From: Chloracidobacterium thermophilum B
GTDB lineage: Bacteria > Acidobacteriota > Blastocatellia > Chloracidobacteriales > Chloracidobacteriaceae
Reading direction: 5' to 3'
Assembly (NCBI RefSeq): GCF_000226295.1
Contig: NC_016024.1
Span: 2,215,501-2,279,500, forward strand
DNA length: 64,000 nucleotides
The number at the start of each line of letters is the position of its first letter. Position 1 is the first letter of the stretch. The position numbers and the translations under genes are program-made. The notes under the pieces were generated by a model. The model made no database searches, was not told the origin of the DNA, and saw only the letters and a program-made list of their open reading frames with translations. Below are positions 43,444 to 53,084 of the stretch, in pieces.

Positions 43444-44385
43444 ATGGCGAAGCAGGACTATTACGCGACGCTCGGCGTTCCCAGAACGGCCTCGGCTGAA
43501 GAAATCAAGAAGGCTTACCGTCGGCTGGCGCGCAAGTATCACCCGGATGTCAATCCGGGGGACAAGGCCGCCGAGGAGAAGTTCAAAAGCATTTCCGAAG
43601 CATTCGACGTGCTCGGCGACGAAGAAAAGCGCAAGGTGTATGATCGCTTCGGCGTGTACACCGAAGCCCATGCCGAAGCCGCCAAACGCGGAGCCACCGG
43701 AAGCGGCATCCCCTTTGACTTTTCGACGTTTGACTTTGGCGGTGCTGCTGGCGGCACCTCATTCCGGGACATTTTCGCCGAGATGTTTGGTGGCGGCCGT
43801 GCCACCGGCCGGAGTCCCTTCCCGCAGGCCGGACGTGACATCGAACAGCCGGTCTCCATTACCTTCGAGCAGGCCATGGAGGGCGCCACGGTCAAGGTCA
43901 CATTGCCGCCGATGGCCGGGCGACCGGCTGAAACCATCACAGCCCGTATTCCGGCCGGTGTGGACAACGGCTCCAAGGTGCGTATTGCCGGCAAAGGCTA
44001 TCCCGGCGTCAATGGTGGGCCGCCCGGCGACCTCTACCTGGTGACCAACGTCGGGTCACATCCCTTTTTCACGCGCAAGGGCGACAACATTTACTGCACC
44101 GTGCCGATTACCGTGCCGGAAGCGGCGCTGGGCGCCAGAATCGAAGTTCCGACGGTCGGGGGCAAGGCGCAGTTGCGCATTCCACCCGGAACACAATCCG
44201 GGCAGAAGTTCCGCCTCCGCGAAAAGGGCTTCCCGGTGCTGCGCAGCCCCGGACAGCGCGGCGACCAGTTTGTGGAAGTCAAAATCGTCTTGCCGTCAGT
44301 CATCAGCGAAGAAACCAAGGAACTGTTGCGCCAGTACGAGCGCCTGAACCCGGAAAACCCACGCAAGTCACTCGGCGTCGAGTGA
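43444..44385 (+). CDS. cbpA: DnaJ-family co-chaperone without zinc fingers (CbpA-like)
   Basis: 313 residues from ATG 43444 with GGAGG seven bases upstream. J-domain 4-70 with HPD at 33-35, a short Gly/Phe/Ala linker (about 85-115, [20 protein letters not shown]), then two C-terminal peptide-binding subdomains (about 130-300; [16 protein letters not shown]). The CXXCXGXG zinc-finger region of classical DnaJ is missing, so it is a CbpA-type (class B) J-protein. It stimulates DnaK ATP hydrolysis. It follows dnaK by 104 bp. Confidence 0.94.
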   Translation: MAKQDYYATLGVPRTASAEEIKKAYRRLARKYHPDVNPGDKAAEEKFKSISEAFDVLGDEEKRKVYDRFGVYTEAHAEAAKRGATGSGIPFDFSTFDFGGAAGGTSFRDIFAEMFGGGRATGRSPFPQAGRDIEQPVSITFEQAMEGATVKVTLPPMAGRPAETITARIPAGVDNGSKVRIAGKGYPGVNGGPPGDLYLVTNVGSHPFFTRKGDNIYCTVPITVPEAALGARIEVPTVGGKAQLRIPPGTQSGQKFRLREKGFPVLRSPGQRGDQFVEVKIVLPSVISEETKELLRQYERLNPENPRKSLGVE

Positions 44386-44408
44386 CGTCACCTGTGCAGG
44401 ACAAAGCC

Positions 44409-44846
44409 ATGACGACACGCGGCCGGAAGCAGACCAAAACACGCCGATACTCGATTGGCGTCGTCGCTGAAACCTTTGGCATCCATGAACAGACGCTCCG
44501 CATGTACGAGCGGGAAGGCCTGCTTGTCCCCTCGCGCTCGGCGCGCAACACCCGTTATTACACCGATGCCGACCTCGAACGCCTCAAGTGCATTCTCAAT
44601 CTCACCCGCGAGATGGGCGTCAATCTGGCTGGCGTTCAGGTCATTCTGGGGATGCGCGACCGGATGCAGGAAATGCACCAGAATATGATGGCTTTGCTCG
44701 ACTACATCCGCGAACACATGGCCGACCATGCCGCCCACGCTCTGGTACGCATGCCGCCCATGTCCTTGGTGCAGATTGAACCCATCATGTCGGAAAGGCA
44801 CACGACCGTCCACGTTGTGGACACAGTGCACCACAGACAGCCGTAG
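44409..44846 (+). CDS. hspR: MerR-family heat-shock repressor HspR
   Basis: 145 residues. The ATG at 44409 has AGGAC eight bases upstream; a GTG at 44382 overlapping the cbpA stop (GTGA) is an alternative. The MerR helix-turn-helix is at about 15-75 (SIGVVAETFGIHEQTLRMYE, EGLLVPSRSARNTRYYTDAD). HspR represses dnaK operons by binding HAIR elements. Here it sits in the dnaK operon and a HAIR-like site overlaps the promoter at 41303. The C-terminus is His-rich (HTTVHVVDTVHHRQP). Confidence 0.9.
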   Translation: MTTRGRKQTKTRRYSIGVVAETFGIHEQTLRMYEREGLLVPSRSARNTRYYTDADLERLKCILNLTREMGVNLAGVQVILGMRDRMQEMHQNMMALLDYIREHMADHAAHALVRMPPMSLVQIEPIMSERHTTVHVVDTVHHRQP

Positions 44847-44880
44847 TCAGGACTGAAGCCGCATCCGTGGAGCAGCCTTC

Positions 44881-46395
44881 ATGAAGGCCAAGCGTGTCAT
44901 CATCGTCGGCGCCGGACTCGGTGGCCTGTCAGCAGCGCTGCACCTTGCCGCCAACGGCTTTCAGGTGACACTCCTGGAAAAAAATCCGACGGTGGGCGGC
45001 AAGCTCAACCGCATCGTGGCGGATGGCTACACGTTCGATACGGGCCCCTCACTCGTCACGATGCCGGACATCCTCCGCGACACCTTTGCCGTCGCTGGCG
45101 CATGTCTTGACGATTACCTCACGCTTCAGCCACTTGACCCGATTTGCCGCTACCGCTGGCCCGATGGGGCACAGCTCGATCTTTCGGCCGATCTCTCCAA
45201 AACGGTCGCGGCGCTGCGCCGCATCGCCCCGGAAGATGAAGCCGCTTTTTTTCGCTTCCTGAGCTACGGCGCTGACCTCTACACGGCCACGGCACCGGTG
45301 TTTCTGTTCAGTGACTTTCGGAACTGGCGCCAGCTCTGGCAACGCCTTGACCGCCAGCTTCTGCGGCAACTGCCACGCCTGGCCACGCTCAAAACCGTTG
45401 CCGACCGCACGACGGAATTCTTTTCCAGCCCCTACCTGCGGCAGTTGTTCAACCGTTATGCCACCTACAACGGCTCCTCGCCCTACCGGGCGCAGGCGAC
45501 GTTTTGCCTGATTCCCTACGTTGAGTTTGCCTTCGGTGCGTGGTACGTCGCCGGCGGGCTGTACCGCATTGCTGAAGCCCTGCTTCAGGTGGCGGCGGCG
45601 CGGGGCGTCACCATCCAGACGAATGCCCCCGTGGCCGAAATCGTCGTGGAAGGCGGGCGCGTCCAGGGGGTACGCCTTGAAGACAACACCTTGCTGGCGG
45701 CCGAGGTCGTAGTATCGAATGCCGACTCGCTCTACACCTACGCCAGACTGCTTCCCGGACTGCGGCGGCGCACCTACGATGACCGGCGGCTGGCGCGCAT
45801 CGAACCATCCTGTTCGGGCTTCATCCTGCTGCTCGGTACGCGCCGCCGTTTTGACACGCTGGCCCACCACAACATCTTCTTTTCGGGCGACTATCCCAGG
45901 GAGTTCAGCGAAATTTTCGACACCCTGACGCCGCCCCGGGACCCGACGATTTACGTCTGCGCCACAAGCCGTACGGACCCAACCCAGGCCCCGCCCGGAG
46001 GCGAAAACCTGTTCGTCATGGTCAATGCCCCGGCCGTCTGTGAAGCTTATGACTGGGACGACATTGCCTCCGAATACCGGCACCACATTGTGGCGCGGCT
46101 GGAAGCTCTGGGACTGACCGGGCTTTCGGAAAGCATCGTGGTCGAAGAAAGGCTCACACCCAAGCGGTTTGCCGGCTGGTTCAACGCCCATCGCGGCGCC
46201 ATTTACGGGCTGTCCTCCAACAGCCTGCGCAATGCCTTCTGGCGTCCGCCGATTCGGGCACAGGAAGTCCGGGGACTCTACTTTGCCGGTGGCGGAACGC
46301 ATCCCGGCGGCGGGATTCCGCTGGTCCTGCTGTCGGGCAAGCTGGCGGCCGCGGCTGTGGCTGAAGACTTCGGACTGCCGTCCGCAACGGCCTGA
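44881..46395 (+). CDS. CrtI-type carotenoid desaturase/oxidoreductase
   Basis: 504 residues. The FAD-binding GxGxxG is in IIVGAGLGGLSAALHLA (residues 8-25), with GGKLNRIVADGYTFDTGPSL after it; the C-terminal CrtI signature is RGLYFAGGGTHPGGGIPL. It belongs to the phytoene-desaturase group (CrtI, CrtN, CrtD, CrtO relatives) and acts in carotenoid synthesis at the membrane. Substrate cannot be fixed from the sequence. It starts 34 bp after hspR, so heat or stress control of pigment is possible. No crtB or crtY is nearby. Confidence 0.85.
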   Translation: MKAKRVIIVGAGLGGLSAALHLAANGFQVTLLEKNPTVGGKLNRIVADGYTFDTGPSLVTMPDILRDTFAVAGACLDDYLTLQPLDPICRYRWPDGAQLDLSADLSKTVAALRRIAPEDEAAFFRFLSYGADLYTATAPVFLFSDFRNWRQLWQRLDRQLLRQLPRLATLKTVADRTTEFFSSPYLRQLFNRYATYNGSSPYRAQATFCLIPYVEFAFGAWYVAGGLYRIAEALLQVAAARGVTIQTNAPVAEIVVEGGRVQGVRLEDNTLLAAEVVVSNADSLYTYARLLPGLRRRTYDDRRLARIEPSCSGFILLLGTRRRFDTLAHHNIFFSGDYPREFSEIFDTLTPPRDPTIYVCATSRTDPTQAPPGGENLFVMVNAPAVCEAYDWDDIASEYRHHIVARLEALGLTGLSESIVVEERLTPKRFAGWFNAHRGAIYGLSSNSLRNAFWRPPIRAQEVRGLYFAGGGTHPGGGIPLVLLSGKLAAAAVAEDFGLPSATA

Positions 46396-46418
46396 GCCGA
46401 AGCCGCCTTCGCCCGGAG

Positions 46419-47876
46419 TCAGCTTCGGTTCTGACCGCGCACCAGCGCATCCATCCAGGCAAAAATATCCGGCAGCGCGTCGGGCACGACGAGCAGGTGT
46501 TCGGCTTCGTAGAGCTTGAACGTTGTGGGTGTTCCCTGCGCCCGGAGACGTTCGGCAAGCTGCTCCGAACCCGGACGTGAGAAGTCCTTTGTCCCGGCAG
46601 AAACAAAGGCCGGCACGGCTTTGAGGGCGGACAGGCTGCCAAGGGCACGGCCGGAAATGGGTGCAATACCGGCCAGGCGGTCGGCGTACCTGGCGGCCAC
46701 CGCCAACGTCGTTGCCGCGCCGAGCGAGTGGCCGACAATGAACAGGCGCGTCGCCCTGGGGGCCACCAGTGCCGGCAGCCGCTCGATGACCGGACTGTAG
46801 TCATCCAGCGGACTCGTCACCCGTGGGCAAATCAGCGCCCAGCGCCGCGCGCGGCACAGGCGGACGATTTCGCCGTCGCCGTAGCTGTCAAAAAACATGT
46901 TTTCGCTGCCGCCCGCTCCGTGAAAGGCCACGACCACGACGGGCGCTTCCGGCACTGCCAGGGCGCGTACCGGAAGGGGTCCCTTGGCCGTCGGAACGCT
47001 CAGGAACAGCTCGCCCTGTCGCCCAGCGAGGGTCGAGGCCGCCGGTTTGGCGCGAAGCTGCTGCGCCATGGCTTCGGTATCCTGCAACAGCCGGACGCCG
47101 GGCACATCGGTCTCGGCCGGGGCGCTTTCGCGCATGGACTTGAGCATCGCCAGCCGGCTGGAGAGCGTGGCCATGTCCACATCCAGCGCGTCAGGCGGGG
47201 GTGTTTTCGTCAACTCGGCCGTGGCGGTCTGCAAGGCGGCCAGCCGCCGGTCGAGATCGCGCGCCCGGCTGAGTCCAACACGCCAGCTCCGGCGTGCTGG
47301 TGCGTCCGGCGTCCCCACTACGATGTCGAGGCTTGTATCCGCTTCCTGCCGTGCCGGTTCACAGGCCACACGCACCCGGTGCGGCAAAGCAGCTTGAGGT
47401 GAGAGCCGGACGTTGGTCGTCTGCCGGCCAACCCGGAGTTGCAGCACCAGTTCGGGACGCGGCGCAGTGACCTCGTAGAGCGTGTTGATAACGACTTCAC
47501 AGGCTGTTTCCCGCAGGTCGAGCAACGCCCGCGCCGGCGTGACGGACAAGGACATGGCCCAGCGGTCGGCCGCCTCCAGCGGCTGGTTGCCCAACGCCGC
47601 CGCCGTTTCATCGAGCACCTGGGCAACGGCGCCGGTATTGCCCGAAAAAAAGCCCAGCACGGCGGCCTGAACCCGTGGAATCGCCGCCGCACGCCGCTCC
47701 GGGTCGCGGCACTGCATCCAGGCGCGTTCAAGGGCGCGGGTGCGCCGGCCCAGTTCATAACGTCCTTCAGCAAAACGGATGGGGCCCGACGGCCCCTGTA
47801 CGGACGGCGCGGCCAGTACGACCCCGGCCAGCGCCAGACTCACCATCCCCAACATCACGCGCATTGGTTGCTTCAT
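46419..47876 (-). CDS. secreted alpha/beta-hydrolase (esterase-like)
   Basis: 485 residues from the ATG at 47876, chosen for the signal peptide that follows (LGMVSLALAGVVLAAPSV); the frame runs back through the DUF1990 gene but that part is not coding. Residues 25-290 are an unrecognised, Arg-rich domain. The C-terminal third is a hydrolase: VVVVAFHGAGGSENMFFDS (oxyanion region), S384 in VGHSLGAA, D431 in SAGTKDF and H460 in YEAEHLL. It may be a feruloyl/polyhydroxybutyrate-esterase-type enzyme; the substrate is unknown. DUF1990 gene is 43 bp upstream. Confidence 0.75.
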   Translation of the reverse strand: MKQPMRVMLGMVSLALAGVVLAAPSVQGPSGPIRFAEGRYELGRRTRALERAWMQCRDPERRAAAIPRVQAAVLGFFSGNTGAVAQVLDETAAALGNQPLEAADRWAMSLSVTPARALLDLRETACEVVINTLYEVTAPRPELVLQLRVGRQTTNVRLSPQAALPHRVRVACEPARQEADTSLDIVVGTPDAPARRSWRVGLSRARDLDRRLAALQTATAELTKTPPPDALDVDMATLSSRLAMLKSMRESAPAETDVPGVRLLQDTEAMAQQLRAKPAASTLAGRQGELFLSVPTAKGPLPVRALAVPEAPVVVVAFHGAGGSENMFFDSYGDGEIVRLCRARRWALICPRVTSPLDDYSPVIERLPALVAPRATRLFIVGHSLGAATTLAVAARYADRLAGIAPISGRALGSLSALKAVPAFVSAGTKDFSRPGSEQLAERLRAQGTPTTFKLYEAEHLLVVPDALPDIFAWMDALVRGQNRS

Positions 47877-47919
47877 CACCAGGCATCCCACCTGTGGTCT
47901 TGGCCCACAAACGCCTCCG

Positions 47920-48513
47920 TCACTTTTCCGGTGTGCCTTCCCCGGCTGCCACAGCCCGGCGCATGGCGCGGCCGGAATCGGCAGCGAAGCGCCATTGGAA
48001 CAGCCGTGCCACCGGATACGCCAGTTGGGTGAGCGGATGCGCCGGACGTGAAAAAGCCAGAATGTCATACGCCACGGCGTCTGTGGAAGCCTCCCACTCG
48101 ATGAGAAACCGCTCTTCCCCGGACTCGACATGCGCCGGCAGCGTTCCGTAGCCAAATCCAAACCGGCGTTCCTCGGCAATGACATAGACAATCCGGCAGG
48201 CATTGAGCGACCAGAACCCGAAGTGCCACGGCACAATCGCCATCACCTGCCCGACTTCAATCGGTGTATCGCAGGGGTGACAGGTGAGCCAACCCAGGTT
48301 GAACATCTCCCACCGGCGCAGGGCGGCGCAGGCCCGCCGGAAGACGGCTTCACCAGAGCCAAGCACAACGCGCGTATGGTCAACCGTGTAGCCGTCCGGC
48401 AGGGCGGCCGCCAGGCGTGTGGCCCCTTCGGCCGTGTAGGTCAGAGGCTGCCGGGCCTGGCTTTCCAGAAAGGTTTTCAACTGCTCTGCTGTCGGCGGCG
48501 TGAAAAGAAACAT
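47920..48513 (-). CDS. DUF1990 family protein
   Basis: 197 residues from ATG 48513. The DUF1990 hallmarks are present: VVLGSGEAVFRRACAALRRW, WFGFWSLN-type segment and RFGFGYGTLPAHVESGEERF. The family is small, found mostly in actinobacteria, plants and some soil bacteria, and has no proven function. No signal peptide. Located just upstream of the esterase on the same strand and after the isocitrate dehydrogenase terminator. Confidence 0.82.
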   Translation of the reverse strand: MFLFTPPTAEQLKTFLESQARQPLTYTAEGATRLAAALPDGYTVDHTRVVLGSGEAVFRRACAALRRWEMFNLGWLTCHPCDTPIEVGQVMAIVPWHFGFWSLNACRIVYVIAEERRFGFGYGTLPAHVESGEERFLIEWEASTDAVAYDILAFSRPAHPLTQLAYPVARLFQWRFAADSGRAMRRAVAAGEGTPEK

Positions 48514-48523
48514 CACCAGCCTT

Positions 48524-48558
48524 CAAACAAAAAGCACCGGCGTGAAACCACGCCGGTG
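48524..48558 (-). terminator. intrinsic terminator of isocitrate dehydrogenase gene
   Basis: A perfect 10-bp stem (48535-48544 with 48549-48558, loop AAAC) is followed on the minus strand by a T-rich run (complement of 48524-48533). Confidence 0.85.
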
Positions 48559-48591
48559 TGCAGGTGTTGTCAACATGCCCGGACTGTATGG

Positions 48592-50055
48592 CTAATCTTC
48601 ACCCTGCGCCTTGGTATAACCGGCTTCACCGTCAAACTCCGGCAGCTTCTCGATGTGCATCCAGCGATACTGGCTGCCGATGCGCTGCACCAGATCGAGA
48701 ATCTGGGCGTCGGTCAGGTCGCTGGCGGCATCCCGTGCTATGAAGCGGCAGCGGTAATGGTCAACGCAATCCGTCATCGCTCCCACCGAGGGATAGACCT
48801 TTGTTCCACGGTTGGAAATCATCTTGAGCTTGAGGGCGCTGCCTTCGGCAAGGGCTTCAAGTGCCGGCCCGAGTTGTTCCGGCAACTGGCCCGTCTCCAC
48901 GAAAATGTCCGCGCCAACCGTCCGCCGCACTTCAGCCTTGACCATATCCGGGGCCTTCGGGAAATCAGGCAGCACCATCGGCTTGTATTCACGCACCCGC
49001 CAGTTTTCCGACTGCCTGCCCAGATTGCCGATAATGGCGTCCGTAAAGGCCCGCGTGCCGACGGCTTTGGCATCGCCCACAACATCCCGGGTCAGAATGC
49101 CCTGTTCAAGGGTGACGAGCAGGGCGTTTTCGATCTTGGCCGCTGCCTCGAACTCGCCCAGATGCCGCAGCATCATCACCCCGGACATCAGCACCGCCGT
49201 CGGATTGATGACATCCTTCCCGGCATACTTGGGCGCTGAACCATGGACGGCCTCAAAGATGGCGACTTCACTTCCGATGTTGGCGGAGGGCGCAAAGCCC
49301 AACCCACCAATCAAACCGGAAGTCAGGTCACTGATGATGTCGCCGTTCATGTTCGTGGTGACGATGACATCGAACTGCTCTGGGCGCTTCACAAGCTGGT
49401 GAGCGCAGTTGTCAATGATGATGTGGTTGGCCTCGATGTCGGGATACTCCGGCGCAATGGCCTCGAAGGTACGTTTGAGCATCCCTTCGGTCTGCTTCAT
49501 AATGTTGGATTTCGTCGCACAGTGGACTTTCGTGCGTCCCTCGGAGCGGGCAAACTCGAAGGCCAGACGTACGATTTTCTCGCATCCCTTGCGGGAAATG
49601 AGCTTCAGACACTGGGCGACGCCGGGCGTCTGCATGTGTTCAATCCCGGCATACAGGTCTTCCACGTTTTCACGCACGACCACCAAATCCAGCCGCCGCC
49701 CGGTGAAGGGGGTCGGCACGCCGGGCATCTCGCGTACCGGACGGATGTTGCCGTAGGTCTCAAACAGCTTGCGCAGCGTCACGTTGGCGCTCTTTTCACC
49801 GAAGCCAACCGGTGTTTCGAGCGGCCCTTTCAGAACGACGCGCGTTTTGGTGATGGATTCAATGGTTTCGGGCAAAACGCCGGAGGGCACGCCCTGCCGA
49901 AAGACACTTGCCCCGGCCGCCCGCTCCTCCCAGGCCACAGCCGCGCCGGACGCCTCAATGATACGCCGGGTTGCCTCAACACATTCCGGCCCAATCCCGT
50001 CACCAGGGATCAGCGTGACGAGCTTCTTCCCATCCGCAGTGATGTGAAACGCCAT
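48592..50055 (-). CDS. icd: isocitrate dehydrogenase (isopropylmalate-dehydrogenase superfamily)
   Basis: 487 residues. The beta-decarboxylating dehydrogenase core is clear: VTLIPGDGIGPECVEATRRI, the substrate loop with SANVTLRKLFETYGNIRPVR, RENVEDLYAGIEHMQ and DVIVTTNMNGDIISD (metal-binding Asp), then GSAPKYAGKDVINPTAVL. The Ser in the SANVTLRK loop favours isocitrate over isopropylmalate. The extra C-terminal domain (about 340-487) is the form seen in Thermus-type, NAD(P)-dependent enzymes. It converts isocitrate to 2-oxoglutarate in the TCA cycle. Coenzyme preference is not fixed by inspection. Confidence 0.88.
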   Translation of the reverse strand: MAFHITADGKKLVTLIPGDGIGPECVEATRRIIEASGAAVAWEERAAGASVFRQGVPSGVLPETIESITKTRVVLKGPLETPVGFGEKSANVTLRKLFETYGNIRPVREMPGVPTPFTGRRLDLVVVRENVEDLYAGIEHMQTPGVAQCLKLISRKGCEKIVRLAFEFARSEGRTKVHCATKSNIMKQTEGMLKRTFEAIAPEYPDIEANHIIIDNCAHQLVKRPEQFDVIVTTNMNGDIISDLTSGLIGGLGFAPSANIGSEVAIFEAVHGSAPKYAGKDVINPTAVLMSGVMMLRHLGEFEAAAKIENALLVTLEQGILTRDVVGDAKAVGTRAFTDAIIGNLGRQSENWRVREYKPMVLPDFPKAPDMVKAEVRRTVGADIFVETGQLPEQLGPALEALAEGSALKLKMISNRGTKVYPSVGAMTDCVDHYRCRFIARDAASDLTDAQILDLVQRIGSQYRWMHIEKLPEFDGEAGYTKAQGED

Positions 50056-50143
50056 GTAACGATGTCCTCGAAGAAAAGTGTGCGAAAGCGCACATAATAT
50101 CAGGCAGTCTAGTTCCCGGATGCCGTCCGGTCAAGAAACAGCA

Positions 50144-50174
50144 ACGGCGTCGCGCCACGTGGACGCAACGCCGT
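50144..50174 (-). terminator. terminator hairpin after clpC
   Basis: An 11-bp stem with one G-U pair (50144-50154 with 50164-50174) around nine bases, followed on the minus strand by TGCTGTTTCTT. It lies 33 bp past the clpC stop. Confidence 0.65.
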
Positions 50175-50206
50175 CAGAAGCAAGGTCCGGAACTGGAAAC
50201 GGGGAA

Positions 50207-52582
50207 CTAGGAAGTTGCCAGGGCTTCAGTTGGTTCCGGCGTCAGGGCGCGGAACTGAATCTGACCGTTTTCGATGAACACCTCGATGTGCGTGGCATCC
50301 TTGAAGTCGCCACGGATGACGGCGTCCGACAGCGGGTCCTCAATGAACCGCTGGATGGCACGCCGGAGAGGACGCGCGCCATACTGGCGCTCATGCGCTG
50401 TCTGCTGCACGATCCAGGCCAGCACTTCCGGCGTGGCCGACAGGGACAGCCCCCGGAAACTCAACGTCTCGTTGAGATGGGCCAGCAACAGGGCCACAAT
50501 GGCTTCCAGATCGGCTTCGACAAGCGGCTCAAAGATGATGATGTCGTCCAGCCGGTTGATGAACTCCGGGCTGAAGGTCTGCCGGACGGCATTCATCACG
50601 GCGGCTTCATCGTCCGGGACACTGCCGGGATGAAAACCGAGCCGTCCCCGTTTCTGGATGTGGCGGGCGCCGATGTTTGAGGTCAGAATGATGATGCAGT
50701 TCTTGAAGTTGACCGTCGTGCCCAGGCTGTCCGTGAGTTGTCCGTCTTCCAGAACCTGCAACAGGAGATTGAACAGGTCGGGATGGGCTTTTTCGATTTC
50801 GTCAAACAGCAGCACGGAGTAGGGATGCCGCCGGACCTGCTCGGTCAACTGCCCGCCTTCCTCGTGGCCCACATAGCCAGGCGGTGAGCCGATGAGTTTG
50901 GCGACCGAGTGTTTTTCCATGTATTCCGACATGTCGAACCGAATGAGTGCCCGCTCACTGCCAAAGAGCAGTTCGGCCAGGGTGCGGGCCGATTCGGTTT
51001 TCCCAACCCCGGTCGGACCGAGGAAGAGAAAGCTTCCGACAGGCCGTTTCGGGCTGCGGACACCGGCGCGGGAACGGCGGATGGCCCGGGCCAGCGCCGA
51101 AATCGCACGGTCCTGGCTGATGACCCGCCGGTGGAGTTCATCTTCCAGACGCAACAGCTTCTGGACTTCATCTTCCTTGAGCGCCGACACGGGAATACCC
51201 GTCCAGCGGGAAATGACTTCCTCAATGTCGGCGCGTGTCACCACGGGAGTGGACAGCGGCGGGGGCAGGGTCTCCAGGGACGGTGGCACTTCGCTGCCAA
51301 AGCTGGTGAAGTAACTCGTGCGGCGGGGCGCTGGAGTTGTCACTGGCGCTGGGGCACTCTGCTGCGCTGCCCGCAGTTTGACCTGGGTGCCGGCCTCATC
51401 AATCACGTCAATGGCTTTGTCGGGCAAAAAGCGATCCACAATGTAGCGGTTTGACTGGTGAACCGCGGCAGACAGGGCTTCAGCGGTGTAGATCACACCG
51501 TGGAAGTCTTCATACTTTTCCTTCAACCCCATGAGGATCGACAGGGCCTCTTCCTCAGTGGGCGGCACGACCGGCACCGACTGGAAGCGGCGTTCGAGTG
51601 AACGGTCTTTTTCAATGCTCCGGCGGAAATCGGCCGGTGTCGTCGCGCCAATGCACTGAATTTCCCCGCGCGAGAGCGCTGGCTTCATGATGTTGGCCGC
51701 GTCGAGGGAGCCTTCGGCCGAACCGGCACCGACAAGCGTATGGATTTCGTCTATGAAGACAATGATGTTCTTGGACTCAGCCAGTTCCCGCATGATGTTT
51801 TTGAGGCGTTCTTCAAACTGCCCGCGGTACTTCGTTCCGGCCACAACCAGACTCAGGTCAAGGGCGACGATGCGCTTGTCGGCCAGAAAACGCGGAACAT
51901 CCCCGTTGACGATCCGTTCGGCCAGCCCTTCGACAATAGCGGTCTTGCCAACGCCCGGTTCCCCAATGAGCAACGGGTTATTCTTGTTGCGCCGACAGAG
52001 AATCTGAATCACCCGTTCGATTTCGCTCTGCCGTCCGATGAGGGGGTCAAGCATCCGCCGCGCTGCCAGGTCAGTCAAATCACGGCTGTATTCAGCAATC
52101 CCGGAAGATTCCTTCTTATTGCCGCTGGTGGGCGTCGTCGCAGGTGCGGGGGAGAGGGTTCGCAGGATTTCTTCCCGGATGGCCTGCGGCCGCAAGCCAT
52201 GCTCGTACAGGATACGCGCCGCCAGGGTGTTTTCTTCACGCAGCAGCGCCAGCAACAGGTGCTCGGTGCCAATGGCACGCAGGTTCATCCGCTCGGCCTC
52301 TTCCGCCGCATGGACAAGAATCCGCTTGGCTTCCGGCGACAGGGGCAAATCCATGGCGACCGTCGTCCGTTCCCGCCGCACCGTGCGCGCTTCGATGTCA
52401 CGGCGCACTCCGTCCAGCGTCAGGTGCGCTTTGAGAAAGAAGCGGTTAGCCAGCGCCTTGTCTTCGCGCAGCAAGCCCAGCAACAGGTGCTCGGCATCAA
52501 TGGCCGGCGCGCCAAACTGCCCGGCTTCATACCGGGCAAAGAAGACAACCCGTCGGGCCTTTTCGGTATATCGCTCGAACAT
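50207..52582 (-). CDS. clpC: ATP-dependent Clp protease ATP-binding subunit ClpC-like
   Basis: 791 residues from the ATG coding [11 protein letters not shown] (52582), the standard ClpC N-terminus; the frame is open to 52666. Two N-domain repeats (about 1-145), AAA1 (about 170-400; [29 protein letters not shown]), AAA2 (about 470-730; [17 protein letters not shown]) and a C-terminal D2-small domain. Between AAA1 and AAA2 the coiled-coil M/UVR domain is missing and replaced by a Pro/Ser/Thr-rich linker of about 40 residues ([20 protein letters not shown]). The enzyme unfolds proteins for ClpP. An inverted repeat at 52617-52651 lies upstream. Confidence 0.93.
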   Translation of the reverse strand: MFERYTEKARRVVFFARYEAGQFGAPAIDAEHLLLGLLREDKALANRFFLKAHLTLDGVRRDIEARTVRRERTTVAMDLPLSPEAKRILVHAAEEAERMNLRAIGTEHLLLALLREENTLAARILYEHGLRPQAIREEILRTLSPAPATTPTSGNKKESSGIAEYSRDLTDLAARRMLDPLIGRQSEIERVIQILCRRNKNNPLLIGEPGVGKTAIVEGLAERIVNGDVPRFLADKRIVALDLSLVVAGTKYRGQFEERLKNIMRELAESKNIIVFIDEIHTLVGAGSAEGSLDAANIMKPALSRGEIQCIGATTPADFRRSIEKDRSLERRFQSVPVVPPTEEEALSILMGLKEKYEDFHGVIYTAEALSAAVHQSNRYIVDRFLPDKAIDVIDEAGTQVKLRAAQQSAPAPVTTPAPRRTSYFTSFGSEVPPSLETLPPPLSTPVVTRADIEEVISRWTGIPVSALKEDEVQKLLRLEDELHRRVISQDRAISALARAIRRSRAGVRSPKRPVGSFLFLGPTGVGKTESARTLAELLFGSERALIRFDMSEYMEKHSVAKLIGSPPGYVGHEEGGQLTEQVRRHPYSVLLFDEIEKAHPDLFNLLLQVLEDGQLTDSLGTTVNFKNCIIILTSNIGARHIQKRGRLGFHPGSVPDDEAAVMNAVRQTFSPEFINRLDDIIIFEPLVEADLEAIVALLLAHLNETLSFRGLSLSATPEVLAWIVQQTAHERQYGARPLRRAIQRFIEDPLSDAVIRGDFKDATHIEVFIENGQIQFRALTPEPTEALATS

Positions 52583-52616
52583 ACAGTGAGTTCCTAGCCG
52601 TAAGGTCAGTGTGAAG

Positions 52617-52651
52617 CTGGCTATCGGATGAGGACGTAACCGGATAGCCAG
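52617..52651. promoter_or_regulatory. palindrome upstream of clpC
   Basis: CTGGCTATC (52617-52625) and its exact complement GATAGCCAG (52643-52651) with 17 bp between, 35 bp before the clpC start codon. It may be an operator or leader stem. Confidence 0.6.
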
Positions 52652-52963
52652 GGAGGTCCCGCTCATGCCTCCTGATTATGCGCCGACGCACAGGGGTTGT
52701 TCGTACCGAAAACGACACTGGTGTATTTTCCATGCTCCTGCCTTGGCGAAAAAGGCAGGAAGGCAGCACGTCCCAGCTTCAAAGCGCCAGCGGGCAACCT
52801 GTTTCAGGCAGCGTCTCTTTTCAGGCAGCGTCCCTGGGGGAAAGAACCTGCCGGTCAGAAACAGTAAGGCCGGATACTGTCCGGGAAATCAAGCGTGTTT
52901 TGGGAGGGGAAAAAGCAGCCGTGCCGCCAGGAAACACGCCAAGCAGCAGGATGAGCCGCAGAT

Positions 52964-52998
52964 GGCAGGATGCCTGACCGGGCGCTCCTGCCATTTTT
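52964..52998 (+). terminator. orphan intrinsic-terminator-like hairpin
   Basis: GGCAGGA (52964-52970) pairs with TCCTGCC (52986-52992), followed by ATTTTTGC. It would end a plus-strand transcript, but no plus-strand gene is known before it. It could mark an untranslated RNA. Confidence 0.45.
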
Positions 52999-53084
52999 GC
53001 TCCGGCTGTCAGGGCTGGGCTGGAGGAACCACACCGTTTCGAGTCAGGCTCCCCAACAGGACGGGAGATGATTCAGGGCGGGTT

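Larger units (their letters stand above)
52583..53084. other. 502-bp intergenic region upstream of clpC
   Basis: The gap contains the clpC palindrome, a 12-bp direct repeat TCAGGCAGCGTC (two copies near 52803-52829) and a plus-strand hairpin plus T-run at 52964-52998. A 99-codon open frame at 52678-52977 has no ribosome-binding site or clear coding character and was not annotated. Confidence 0.5.

Noticed and set aside
47877-48236. N-terminal extension of the esterase frame through the DUF1990 gene
   Set aside because: The extension lacks coding features and a signal peptide starts precisely at the internal ATG 47876.
52678-52977. 99-codon open frame on the plus strand upstream of clpC
   Set aside because: No ribosome-binding site, mixed amino-acid content without pattern, and a repeat inside it; the terminator-like hairpin overlaps its end. 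Kept as a possible untranslated transcript only.
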